Source: Persicaria tinctoria (taxonomy: Eukaryota; Streptophyta; Magnoliopsida; Caryophyllales; Polygonaceae). From it: DNA of 64,000 nucleotides. The DNA is taken from the NCBI GenBank assembly GCA_037127255.1, contig JBANSL010000004.1, positions 16,127,967-16,191,966 of the forward strand, read 5' to 3'. This document shows positions 20,826-31,377 of the stretch, one piece after another. Position numbers and translations under genes: made by a program. Within the stretch, counting starts at the first letter, position 1. Every line of letters starts with the position of its first letter. The notes beneath the pieces were generated by a model. It searched no databases. It had not been told where the DNA came from and saw only the letters and a list, made by a program, of their open reading frames with translations.

Positions 20826-22640
20826 TTAGTTCATGTTATTTAGACTATCCATGACAAAATGAAGAATGCATACCTTTAACCAGTACACAGCATGCTGCCT
20901 CCTAGTTTCAGCATTCCCATTTTGTAAGTAAGATATTATTGAATGGTGAACATCTTCTTTTTGAATCGTTTGAGCAAAGTGGTGGCAATACATTTTGTGC
21001 AAAGATTTAGAGAAATAATGGATCTCTGTTGTCAACTGAGAAACTGCAGACAAATAATGCAATATATTTTAGGATACTAGTGAACCAAAAGAAAGATATT
21101 CATGAAAGCGATGAAACAAACGTTTCGGCCAAACAACACGACATGATAAAATTAATAGGATTCCTAGTTACACTGATCATTTATGGCACAAGTACAAACC
21201 TCTTCCTCATACTTTTTAGCTTAATTTGTCCTCGTAATATAAAAAGCCTATTCACACAATGAAGGTATTGTATATCAATACCAAACTTTTTATCTATATT
21301 ATCGTGTCATCATAGCATTCATTTTCCTCATATAGGTATTCTATGGCCTTAGCTAGTCTAGATTTACTTAGGGTACGAATTCAGTACAAACTACACAATA
21401 AAATTTACACAGGAATCATATCCACACAATCCAATTGAGTGTGGACATCAAAACAGAAATTGTACTACTAGCTTCTTAGGGAATTTCCTGGAAGTTTACC
21501 ACCACAGATTACAACAAACACCCAAAAAACTCAGTGCACCTGCACTTTATACATATAGGACAAGATAAACTATTTACAATATAAGATTAGTCAAGCTTGT
21601 GTCTACCTTCACAAAATAAGGAGCTAATTATTTTTATAGCTAGAAAGTGAGATTCATCCAAGCATAATCATATAAATGTGACAATTAAAACATCTTATAA
21701 ATGGGAACACCTATAAGCCAAATAGATGATGGTATTTGATCCTTAATCAGCAACTTGAACACCTCTAAGACCTTACTAAAAAAGAAGTGATGGCCTTACT
21801 CAAGATTCTATAGCAGAAACCTATAAGCATCATTTTCTACATGTTGAAGGTATTAAATAAAAATAGAATTACATATAATAAGAAAGATATTTCAAGAATT
21901 TCCAGCACCAATTACAAGTTGTATGTAAACATATAGTATAAGTAAACAATAATGCAGAAATCTCATAACTATTTTAACAATTTCCAGCACCAATTACAGA
22001 ATGTTTGATGCAAGAATCTCATAATAATTAGTACTCCAATTTAATAAGATCAGTTCCTCAAAAATACATAGGATGCCAGAAAGACTCACTTTGTTGAGTT
22101 CCTTTAGCAACTACTGAATTAGTGAGAATCAATATGAAGCAAACGAATTTCTGATCACCAGATGAAAATAATCAAGGCAAATACAATAAGAAACAGGTTA
22201 GTAATATCCAGAAGGTACAAAGCTCTTCAAAAATCTCAATCTTATAAGCATCATCCGGCTATTGAACACAATATTGTTGATTCTAGTGGACTTTTTGGTA
22301 TTTCATACTCGATTACAAAGAGAAATCGCAAGTGAGGGCTTCTGAACACAACACGATAACCTAGGGTTCCTCGAGACTACAAGATCCGAAGAGAATGAGA
22401 GAGAGGATTACCGTATTAAAAAGGACGTGAGGGAGAGGAACATAGGTATGAGACGAACGGAGAGGGACGGCGGATGTGGATCTGGAATTTGTCTTCAACC
22501 TCCTGATTTGGACCTCCTGATTTGAGAAATCGATTCGCCTCCAACCTCCTGATTTGGGCCTTGTATCTCGAATTCGCCTCCTCATATCTCGATCGCCATC
22601 TCGAATTCGCCTCCTCATATCTCGATCGTCTCCAACCACG
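20826..22640 (-). other. CACTA 1 right interior: exon-like piece, AT-rich intron-like DNA and leader
   Basis: A minus-strand open segment at 20875-21060 ([36 protein letters not shown]) looks coding but is unrecognised. 21060-22350 is AT-rich with no supported gene. 22360-22640 is GC-richer, with a tandem repeat of a unit containing ATATGAGGAGGCGAATTCGA, and resembles a leader exon just inside the right terminus. Confidence 0.35.
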
Positions 22641-22918
22641 GATGAGAAATCAAACCTTCTGATGCTGTTTGAGTCCTTAAGGGGGTTTTAAAGCTTCTGA
22701 ACGTAGGAGGGGAAGATGGTGGCCGAGTCGGGAGCAGCGGGTGGGTTTTAATAATTTACTCGACCATTCTCGATGCCCTACAGTGTCGAGAATGTGTCAA
22801 TCTCGACCACTAAATACGTCGCAACTTTTTGACTACTTACGGCGTCGAAAATTGTCGACGTTATTTAAAAGCGTCGAAAACAAAGCGTCGAGAAACACCC
22901 ACTTTTCCTGTAGTGGTG

Positions 22919-22958
22919 CTCATGCACAAAGATGCGGGTTCAAATTCCGCATAGGCTA
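22919..22958 (+). repeat. Right half of the tRNA-like repeat split by CACTA 1
   Basis: The sequence resumes CTCATGCACAAAGATGCGGG and ends CATAGGCTA, supplying the B-box (GGTTCAAATTCC) and 3' acceptor strand. Joined to 15939-15969 it would give a 71-base unit like those at 23622 and 48084. Confidence 0.8.
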
Positions 22959-22976
22959 TCCATGGTTATGTGTAGT

Positions 22977-23346
22977 TGTTGGATTTCGAGCTTTACAAAC
23001 TCAGCTTGAGGGGGAGTGTTGGATAAATTGGTTTTACTTCTATGTCACAAGTTAGTTGGTTGTTGCATTTAATGTGTTGCTTTAGCTTTAATTTTCTAGT
23101 TGTAGGTTTATATTTCCTAAGCTGTTTTTACTAGAGTTATTAGGTCTTTTGTAGCTTCACTTTTCAGACTTTGTAGCTTCTCTTGTAAGCTTCAAAGGTC
23201 ATCTCTTGTCTTTAAATAGTTGTTTTCTCCTTGAATAATATGATAAGACAATATGAAGAAGATCTTAAACTTCACTTTGTTCTTCCTCAAGATCCTCCCA
23301 AGATTTGTTGTTTCCGCTTCTATGATTTCAGTTTAGAAATCTAACA
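22977..23346 (+). mobile_element. Collapsed Ty1/copia element, essentially one LTR
   Basis: GTAGT flanks both sides (22972-22976, 23347-23351). The element starts TGTTGGAT and within a few bases jumps to a copia polypurine tract (CTTGAGGGGGAG, 23005-23016). A full 330-base LTR from 23017 (TGTTGGATAAATTGG) to 23346 (AATCTAACA) follows. Almost all of the 5' LTR and interior were deleted. It sits in the tail that follows the tRNA-like unit. Confidence 0.85.
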
Positions 23347-23850
23347 GTAGTTATTTAAAGTAACCAAGTTCTTGCAGGTTGATTTCACTTAGGCAAAATT
23401 AGAGACATGGAACTTGAAAAAAATAAAAGAGATCTATTTAAAGCAACCAAATTCTTGCAGGTTCAAATCCCGCATAGGCTATCCATGGTTATGCGTAGTT
23501 ATTTAAAGTAACCAAATTATTGCAGGTTGTTTTCACTTAGGCAAAATTAGAGACATGGAGCTTGAAAAAAATAAAAAGATATATTTAACAAACATGAAAA
23601 AAAACCATTGCTCTACCATTTAAGCCTTTAGCTCAAATGGTAGAGCAACGTGCTCGTGCACAAAGATGCGGGTTCAAATCCCGCATAGGCTATCCATGGT
23701 TATGTGTAGTTATTTAAAGTAACCAAATTCTTGCAGGTTGTTTTCACTTAGGCAAAATTAGAGACATGGAGCTTGAAAAAAAAAAGAGATTTATTTAACA
23801 ACCATGAAAAAAAACATTGCTCTACCAATTGAGCAATGTGTTTATGACAC
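23347..23850 (+). repeat. Tandem units containing a tRNA-like head
   Basis: A unit with the order tRNA-like head, tatccatggttatg, gtagttatttaaagtaacc, ttgcagg, cacttaggcaaaattagag occurs about three times (from 23347, 23501 and 23705). The middle unit keeps only the B-box end of the head (23459-23482). A-rich stretches separate the units. It could be a tRNA-derived SINE that duplicated locally. Confidence 0.6.
23622..23692 (+). repeat. tRNA-like unit (pseudo-tRNA or SINE head)
   Basis: The sequence AGCCTTTAGCTCAAATGGTA .. GGTTCAAATCCCGCATAGGC has A- and B-box motifs, a D stem (GCTC/GAGC), a T stem (GCGGG/CCCGC) and a pairing acceptor (AGCCT/AGGCT). The anticodon arm does not form a normal seven-base loop; at best I can pair a loop of about six. 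I therefore do not call a functional tRNA. Just upstream an inverted copy of the D-arm sequence (ttgctctaccattt) could form a hairpin with it. Confidence 0.6.
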
Positions 23851-23885
23851 TACAAAATCCATACCTCAAGAGCATAGATAACAAG

Positions 23886-23956
23886 TAGCCTATGTGGGAT
23901 TTGAACTCAAATCTTTGTGCTTAGACACAATGCTCTTCCATTTTAGCTAATAGGCT
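23886..23956 (-). repeat. tRNA-like unit, minus strand
   Basis: Diverged minus-strand copy: AGCCTATTAGCTAAAATGGA .. GAGTTCAAATCCCACATAGG. The D-stem complement has mutated and the anticodon loop is again six bases, so this looks like a decayed copy. Confidence 0.55.
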
Positions 23957-23999
23957 ATATCTACACAAAAACCGACGATTCAAAACAAAATCAAAGCAA

Positions 24000-24890
24000 G
24001 AAGAAATTGTTGCAAATACCCCTTAAAAGGAGAGTTCTTTGCACTACAACAGCTGTCATATATTATATGATGTCTTACAGTAGCAATTGTTGTCATACAG
24101 AAGCAAGTATATTAACAATAGAAAACACCTTATATATACTACTTGATGTAAGGCATTGAAAAATGTTCGTAGTGAATTTCATTGTAAAGTATGATCTGCT
24201 TATGCAAGGCGAGACTCAATCATTGGTCAAGCCTATTATTTGCTGATAAACAAAATCTCCATTACTTCAGATCTTAAATCATGCATTCAAACACAACTAA
24301 TCCATATAACCTCAGACAACACATTGATACTTGAATAAATGGAAAATTGATTGTAGTTCTCTTTGCAGAACAATGCAACCATCAACGGAAAACAAAAACA
24401 ACCAATCCATATTCAAATCTGATCGGATTTGTATCATTTCTCGTTGCATCTATCAGCAAACAAGCAGATCATATGCTAACACGCTTCAAGATCGATCAAT
24501 TGCGTAAAATCTATACATCATAACATAAAAAGAACAATCTACAGTTGCTCTAAGCAAATCTCACTTGCGTTAGCAATTGAACTAGCAATTGAAGCACTTA
24601 AACTTGCAATTAACCTAAGGAGTTGAACAAGCAATTGAAGCTCTACAATCTTGCCCCTAATCCCCCGAATCCCCAAACCCTATATTAATTGAGAAACAAT
24701 TACCTCCACCCTTATCACCGATTTGGCTCTACCAATGTCAGGTTATTCGGCGTTGGTTGGACACTTCCTCGCCTCTCTCGTGCGCTCTCTCTCCCTCTCA
24801 CCGTACCTTTTCACTCTTCGGGCGTGGAGGTGTTTGCTCTTCCCTCAGAGGTAAGCTATTTTAATTTTTATTTCCTTTTATTTTGCTTTA
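24000..24890. other. Element V interior without a gene
   Basis: AT-rich sequence with no supported gene. At 24690-24860 there is a pyrimidine-rich stretch that, read on the minus strand, ends in a donor-like GGAG before GTAATT (24703). This mirrors the leader-like exon at the left end of V. The two could be outward or inward leaders of the element. Confidence 0.3.
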
Positions 24891-25572
24891 TCTATATTAT
24901 AATACTAAAGGAGAAGTCGCCTACGACATGTGGCGGCTTCTCCTTTAATGTAGCATTTTTTTATTTTTTAGATTAATCGATTTATTTTAATGGTTTATTT
25001 ATTTTAATTGTTTGTTATTTTAATTTTTAATTAGATAAGTTTAGATCCTAACCAAATCTTAAAAATAAACAATTTAAATAGTAGTATATACTATTAATTT
25101 TGATCTAAACTTATCTAAATAATCAAAGATTTGGTTAGTATCGTAGTCTACCTGCCTAATCTTAATATACATGATTGATTTAGACCCCCTAAATTCCTCA
25201 TCCGGCGTAGCTAAATCTTTTTTTTAATTATAGGATTTGTTAATTAGTAGGATTTAGTGGGATTTGTTATTAATTGTTAATATTTATTAGTTAGAAAATC
25301 TTAGTAGAATATAATCGAATCTTAAATAAGATTTTTTTTTATTATAGGATTTTTTTGTTATTAATTGTTAATATTTATTACTTAGAAAATCTTAGTAGGA
25401 TATAATCGAATTTTAAATAGGATTTTTTTTATTGTAGGATTTGTTAATTAGTTGGATTTGTTATTAAGTAGAAAGGATGGATATATCTCTCGATACATAT
25501 ATAGAGATCTAAGATCTGTAATCGATGTTAGGTTAATTTGTTGTTTTCAATTTTGGTTGTTGATCCAAGCCA

Positions 25573-25690
25573 GGCTACAAGATGAGGTAGCAATAGTGAC
25601 AGGGGGTGCAAGCGTCATAAGAGCCATCACGGTCTGGCTTTTCGCTGAGTACGGTGCCAAAGGTGCCAAAGTCGTCATCGCCGACATCTA
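25573..25690 (+). pseudogene. Captured short-chain dehydrogenase/reductase exon
   Basis: After an acceptor-like AAGCCAG the plus strand reads LQDEVAIVTGGASVIRAITV, WLFAEYGAKGAKVVIADI and a stop. The family pattern for plant SDR enzymes (xanthoxin or secoisolariciresinol dehydrogenase type) is L.GKVAIVTGGASGIG..TA.LFAEHGAKVVIADI. The nucleotide-binding TGGASGIG motif is damaged (SVIR) and a GAK triplet is duplicated. Only the coenzyme-binding start of the enzyme is present, so no activity is expected. Confidence 0.8.
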
Positions 25691-26739
25691 GCTAGGACGA
25701 GCTCGCGGTGACACCATGGTCCAGCAGCCGATCCATTATCGATCTCAACTCGGTCATTAGTAAGCGGGTGGTCGAGAGAGAAGCTGGGTTAGTTCTCTCG
25801 GATGATAATGATGCTCTCGATGCTTTGCTCAATGTCATCCATCGTAACAGTGGACAACTTCAGCTTATTGACATCCTACAATTGTTACTGGTATAGTAAC
25901 AACTGTATAGTACCGTACATTATTTTGAATTTGCTTAATGCAACAGGCTCATATATATATACACTATTGAAGCATCTTTACTTCAGATCAACATTATTAT
26001 TTAAGAGAGTGGGCACGACTGGGAGGCGAGCACGACTGTTCCCATCGGCTTCGTCTTGCTCCCATCGGCAAAGATCGACGACGGAGCCACCACACAAGTG
26101 CCCTCCATGGCTATTTTTGTAGGATTTTTTTATTATTATTATAGGATTTGTTATTAATTGTTAAGATTTGTTAGTTAGAAAATCTCCTCATTCAGAATAT
26201 AACCAAATTTTAAAGTATGATTTTTTTAATTATTATTATAGGATTTGTTAATGGGTAAGATTTATTATTAATTGTTAAGATTTGTTAGTTAGAATTTAGA
26301 AATTGAAGTTCTCCGGCTTCTGATTTGATCTCATCGAGCTGCATTCTCATATTAAAGGAGAAGTCTTTCAAAGTAGTTTTTTTTATAGGATTTGTTACTT
26401 AATTAATTAGATTAATTACATCTATATCTATATTATCTATATTATAATATTAAAAGAGTAGTCGCCTACGACATGTGGCGGCTTCTCCTTTAATGTAGCC
26501 TTTTTTTTATTTTTTAGATTAATCGAATTATTTTAATGGTTTTTTAATTTTAATTGATTTATTTTAATTGTTTGTTATTTTGATTTTTAATTAGATAAGT
26601 TTAGATCCTAACCAAATCTTAGTATAGATCCTACCTTATCTGAATAAATAAATAAACCGAATTTATTTATTTATTAGAGATCTTATCTAAATAAATTAAT
26701 AACCGAATTAATTAATTAACTTATTTGAGAGATAATGTT

Positions 26740-26930
26740 CTACTACCTGTTTGGGGGTTTTTCCGGGTTTATTTTGGGTGTTTCTTTTGATGTATTATGT
26801 GTTTGTATGTCTTTCAGATCTTCGTGATCTGTTCTAAAAAAAAAAGATTTTCGTGATCTCGTCCTTCGGGATGCTCTCGGGTTGACTAACCACCACCCGA
26901 ATTTTTTCCTTATAAAAAAAAATTTGCAGG
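26740..26930 (+). repeat. SINE/LINE-like 3' tail
   Basis: The stretch ends ttttttccttataaaaaa, the same kind of tail as the retroposed fragment at 4787-4831. It contains the near-duplicate phrases ttcgtgatct (26819-26830, 26853-26862). No clear target duplication was found. Confidence 0.35.
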
Positions 26931-28300
26931 ATATATTTATTTATTAATTAAATTATTTGGATGCTCATGGAGGCGCGCCTAACCGGTAGAGATGGGGAAT
27001 GCTTGCTTGGTCACCTAATTAATTAATTAATTAACTAATTATTTATTATAAATCAAATTACTTATTTCTCGTTTAATGTAGGTATTTTAATATTTTTAAT
27101 TATTTATTAATTAAATTATTTGGATAATTAAGCACATTTAATTAATTAATTAAATCTAATTCAATTAAGATTTGATTGGTTAGTTTAGATATTCACCGGA
27201 TAAGATTAAAATAAAAATTATATTTATTTTAAAAAATCAAATTACATAATTAATTAATTAAATCTAATTCAGTTAAGATTTGATTTGTTAGTTAATTTAG
27301 ATATTCACTGTATAAGATTAAAATAAAATCATATTTATTTTAACAAATAAAATCTTCTTATATACACCATCATTCACATGACGTGCTTCTCATATGGTAA
27401 TTAATGCTATTTGCGCAATTGGATTGATTGAATATAAATGATGATGCACACCTTATTTAATTATTTTTACACAATATTATTTGAATTTTCAACCTATTTT
27501 ACTTAAAATCGAATTTGATTTTTTGTTTGTTAAACAAACAAAAATCTTATTTCTTAAATTAAAAAAATAATTAAACTCAAACATTTTTTATGGAGCAAAA
27601 TTGAACGCAATCGGTTAAAATCTTTAATCGGTTAAAATTTAACATAATCGGTTAAAAATAAATTCAAATACGGAATAACTAATAAGACATTGACCTAATC
27701 CTAACAATATTTTAAGATTTTTTTTTCAAATTTAGAATATTAATCACGATCATCCTAACAATATCTGCAATTTTGTTAATATCTAGATTTGAAAAAAATG
27801 ATCAATTTTATTAACACTAATGTGCAATAACTGTTTGACATGAAAAAGACAAACTAACTCATTTCACACAAATGAAAAGCAGTAAAGCAAATAACTGAAA
27901 TATGACAATATATTAATTAACTTACTATAGCCAGTGATAGAGAGTTAACAAATATTCTTATTATTATTTAGAATTTTTATATTTTTTTCATTATTCAATG
28001 TGTTAGAGAATGCTTATTTATTTGTTACTTAGTAATACTTATAATATTTATGTCAACAATGATAAATGAAATTATATAAACATATATTTTTAAACAAAGA
28101 TCCGTGCAATGCACGAGGTACTAAGCTAGTTTTTAATAAAAATGCTAACGGACTAGACGGAGGGGTATTTGGCAAAAATATTGCAAACCTCAGGGGCATT
28201 TTGCGAATTATCTAAAACTTTTGTACACATGGTGAATTTGACCTTACCTCAAGGGCACCAGGCGAAAATTCCGAAAAAAAAAATTACATAAGAGCTATAT

Positions 28301-29536
28301 ACAAGATGCCGAAATGACTATTGACAAGATAATCTTCCTTTAATTGCACAAAAAGATCCTTGCCATAGTTCCTATTAGAGGTGTTATGTGAGACAAGCTA
28401 CCCGTGATCGGCTCGTAAAAAACTCGGTTCGGGCTCGTTCATATTTAAAAACGAACGAGTATGAGCAGAATTTTGAGCTCGTCACGAGCTCGAGCTTTAT
28501 ACGAGCCTGCTCGTATAGCTCGTATTAAAGGGGTAATTAAGTAATTTTCCTTATCTTATTTAAAACGAGCTCAACTCGAGCTCAAAACGAGCTTGTCAAA
28601 ACAGCAAATGTATGTTTCACGAGCTCAACTCGAGCTTTCAACAAAACAAGCTTCACAGGAGCAGGAAAATTCAAAACGAGCAAAAACGAGTTCGAACGAG
28701 CTCGCGAGCTCGAGCTCGACTCGAACAAAAACGAGCTAGAGCTCGAGCTCCTTATACAGCTTGCGAGCCGAATACAAACACGATTTTAAGCTCGTAAAAA
28801 AAAATCAGGCTCGGCTCGATAAAAAACGAGCCGAACATGAGCACCTAGGTACTCGGCTCGTTCGACTCGAATAACACCCCTAGTTCCTATGCCATCAGTC
28901 CCACCAAACACAGGATTGAGGGGGACTAGTTCCCATACTGGCCGGATGGAAGGAGGTCAAGGAGCTTTGATACATTTGATTAATTAAAAAAAGATCATTA
29001 GAAATGGAGTTGCAAAATACCGACTCGTAACTTTCATTTTGTTTAATTGATGTGATTAATTGATATCGATAGTACGAGATTATATGAAATCTTGTGGGTG
29101 TAGCAGCCGTCAACTAGGAGAGGGGGTTATCGGCGGAGATCGAGGGATTGAGGGAGGGGAGGGAGAGCCAGAGAGATCGACTACTATCGACGGTGGGATC
29201 CGATGGAGCCGCAGCAGATGGGGCCAATAGATGGTACATGAACACGCAAATATTAGGGATTTCAAGGGCGTTTACTTGTAATCGGCCGCGGACTCAATCG
29301 AATCTCCCTCAATCCAATGAGTTTGATATGCAAAAATCAATCATCAATTTAACAATTACAATTTGCGTCAATCCCAGTAGAGGAGAAGAGGAAAATTTTG
29401 TGATGATGGAGTATTTGGATGAATCCATTTGTGATTTTTTCAATTCGCTGTCAGAGAGTTTTTGAAAAAAAATGAAAATGACTTGTGGTAATTTAGTTGA
29501 TTTTATTTTGTCAATAGTCATTCGGACATCTTGTCT
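28301..29536. mobile_element. Possible terminal-inverted-repeat element around the hAT MITE
   Basis: ACAAGATGCCGAAATGACTA at 28301 and the complement of 29504-29536 are inverted copies over about 30 bases. No matching target duplication is visible, so the class is open. The interior has a GC-rich leader-like piece at 29100-29240 and an open frame without a recognised domain at 29148-29465. Confidence 0.4.
28376..28882. mobile_element. hAT-type MITE rich in GAGCTCG motifs
   Basis: Ends TAGAGGTGTTAT and ATAACACCCCTA are flanked by an exact 8-base duplication GTTCCTAT (28368-28375, 28883-28890), the hAT signature. The 507-base body repeats motifs built from GAGCTCG and CGAGC dozens of times in both orientations, so it can fold extensively. 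It is non-coding; the short open frame through it is incidental. Confidence 0.88.
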
Positions 29537-29580
29537 CTAACCTCACTCCAAAAATTAAAGGAAAAAAAATTATCCTATTA

Positions 29581-29842
29581 GAGCAAGCCCAACAACTTTG
29601 GTAAAAAATCTCTAAAATAGAGATTAAAATGTCAAAATCTCTAAAAAAAATTCACTCAAACTCCAACAGCTTCTCTATTTTACAGATTTTTACATTTATT
29701 AAAACTATAATCAATAAATGTATTTATTAAAGATATTTAATTCTACATTTCTAAAAAGTTAATTTAAACTTAAATCTAACATTTAACCTCACATTTGTTG
29801 GTGAACTATTATATGTTACTCATCTTCTTGCATGATATCTTA

Positions 29843-29877
<35 letters not shown>

Positions 29878-30636
29878 TCTCATGTGATATTTTTTAAAAA
29901 CAAAATCTAGTGATAAATTTGATATTTATTTTTTAAATGGTATTAATATTAAATTTAGATTTTTACTATAAAAGTTATCATAAAATTGGATAAAATATAA
30001 TTCAAACTTAATCTTATTATTTTAAGTTAGTTGATATATATTTTATTATAAATTAGATTGGTTATTAGTCATATATGATTAATTAATTAAACTAATTAAC
30101 TAATAAGACTTAATTTATATTTTATAAAAATAAAATCATTCCAATATGAGTTATGAGTTCAAGTGAATATTTTTTGAAGTGAAAATTTTATAGACTAATT
30201 TTTTAATGTGAATTTTGTAGCATTAAATTGGATTAAATTAGTTATGCTATTTTATTTATAAAAGTTAACATAGAATTATGATGTTTTGTTCTATCTATAT
30301 TGATTTAACATAATTAATTTATATATTATATCAACTTTTTAATTAATTTTTAAAAATAATTATATTTTTATTACTAGTAATTAAGTATGAAATTATATTT
30401 TTTTCTTTATTATGGGTGAAAATGTGGGGTTGCATCATTAAATTTTATATAGGGACAAGTGAAAATTAAATTATAGAGATCAACTTCTCTTCCTCCAAAT
30501 TTAGAGATTTTTTCCCTTTCTCTATCAATTTCTCTATTTTAGAGATGGGTTTGGAAAAGCTGTTAGGGTGAAAAAATGATCATTTTCTCTCAAATCTCTC
30601 TTTTTCTCTATTTTATAGAAGGTGTTGGACTTGCTC
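29581..30636. mobile_element. PIF/Harbinger-type MITE
   Basis: Ends GAGCAAGCCCAACA and TGTTGGACTTGCTC with a TTA duplication on both sides (29578-29580, 30637-30639) identify a PIF/Harbinger (Tourist-like) element. It is 1,056 bases, strongly AT-rich and non-coding, with a (TTA)n run near 29850. Confidence 0.85.
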
Positions 30637-30639
30637 TTA

Positions 30640-31370
30640 TACCCTCAAATTCTAATTTTTGGTTTCGTGTATTCCCAACCGAGCTACACAGTAAAGTGAA
30701 GAATAATGAGAAAGCAGAGCTGGAAGGGAGGAAAGACGAAGGAGACCGCCGTTGACTTCCAAGTTGCGATACTTTAACCTTAAATGCCCACTTGATGGGT
30801 TAGTTGCTTAAATAATTACTTCATCTGCCTCATTTTTATCATACACTAATTAAACAATATCATATGCCTAACTAGCCCTCCTGGCTTTTCGGAACCAATT
30901 TGCCATTATAAAATATACATGCCCAACAATTCTTGGTAAAAATATTGCAGAAAAACAACTATTTTTCAAAGGTGGAGGAGAATCTAGACTTTATTGCTTA
31001 AATTTTATAAAATATACATGCCCATCGCACTTTATTGCTTAAAATTTTCAAAATCAAGAAAATAGTCTGATGAATAAACTTTATTGCAGGAGATCTAGAC
31101 TGAAGCTCCATTCTTATTAAAATTAGTTATAAAAATTACCACAAAATAAATATATATTTTTAAAAAACCACAAATTCAACGGACAACTAAAGTCATATAT
31201 TATAATTACCATAAGTTGGATTACGAACTTTTGAGCTCGATAACGAACTAAGGAAACAAACATTACAAGTTCTAAGCATCACCCATTATTAATGGACTAT
31301 TAAGAAATCGAGCCAATTGGAAGATAGATTGAGCTCAGATTAAGCTTCAATCTCCTTCATCAATGGCGGA
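30640..31370. other. Intergenic sequence without a supported gene
   Basis: AT-rich sequence. A short purine-rich patch at 30700-30770 has no clear frame. I see no transposon ends here. Confidence 0.4.
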
Positions 31371-31377
31371 CGTCTTC

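Larger units (their letters stand above)
15970..22915 (-). mobile_element. CACTA (En/Spm-type) transposon 1, carrying several host gene fragments
   Basis: It begins CACTACAAGAAAA (15970) and ends TTTTCCTGTAGTG (22915) with a 3-base duplication GTG (15967-15969, 22916-22918). Subterminal repeats of the type TTTCGACGC..GCGTCGAAA crowd both ends (15990-16190, 22750-22895). It interrupts a tRNA-like unit whose two halves rejoin exactly. I see no transposase. Instead the interior carries minus-strand exon-like pieces of at least two identifiable host genes and several unidentified ones. A leader-like exon near the right end (22360-22640) suggests minus-strand transcription through the captured pieces. 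Confidence 0.92.
24891..28129 (+). mobile_element. Helitron A with a captured dehydrogenase fragment
   Basis: The 5' end TCTATATTATAATACTAAAG (24891) follows an A. The 3' end has a hairpin (CCGTGCAATGCACG, about 28102-28115), then GGTACTAAGCTAG, and is followed by T (28130). This is the Helitron rule: 5' TC, 3' hairpin and CTAG, insertion between A and T. A second 5' end of the same family lies at 26436, so two copies may be overlaid on one 3' end. The related Helitron B at 49277-51336 supports both termini. No Rep/helicase gene is present, so it is non-autonomous. Confidence 0.82.
13451..28273. mobile_element. Large nested Mutator-like element V (outer termini of the 13-28 kb block)
   Basis: The left end CGGAATTTTCGTCTGGTACC (13451) and the complement of the right end (28160-28273) share about 90-130 bases of inverted sequence, including the phrase cccctgaggtttg. 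Both ends abut runs of nine or more A, which could be a 9-base duplication but proves little. Subtracting the nested elements leaves about 3.3 kb of V's own DNA. The alternative is two separate inverted copies of one terminus. Confidence 0.5.

Noticed and set aside
23622..23692. Functional tRNA gene
   Set aside because: A- and B-boxes and most stems are there, but I could not fold a normal five-pair anticodon stem with a seven-base loop, and several diverged copies share the defect.
28612..28797. Arginine-rich short ORF
   Set aside because: It is a by-product of GAGCTCG words in a hAT MITE.
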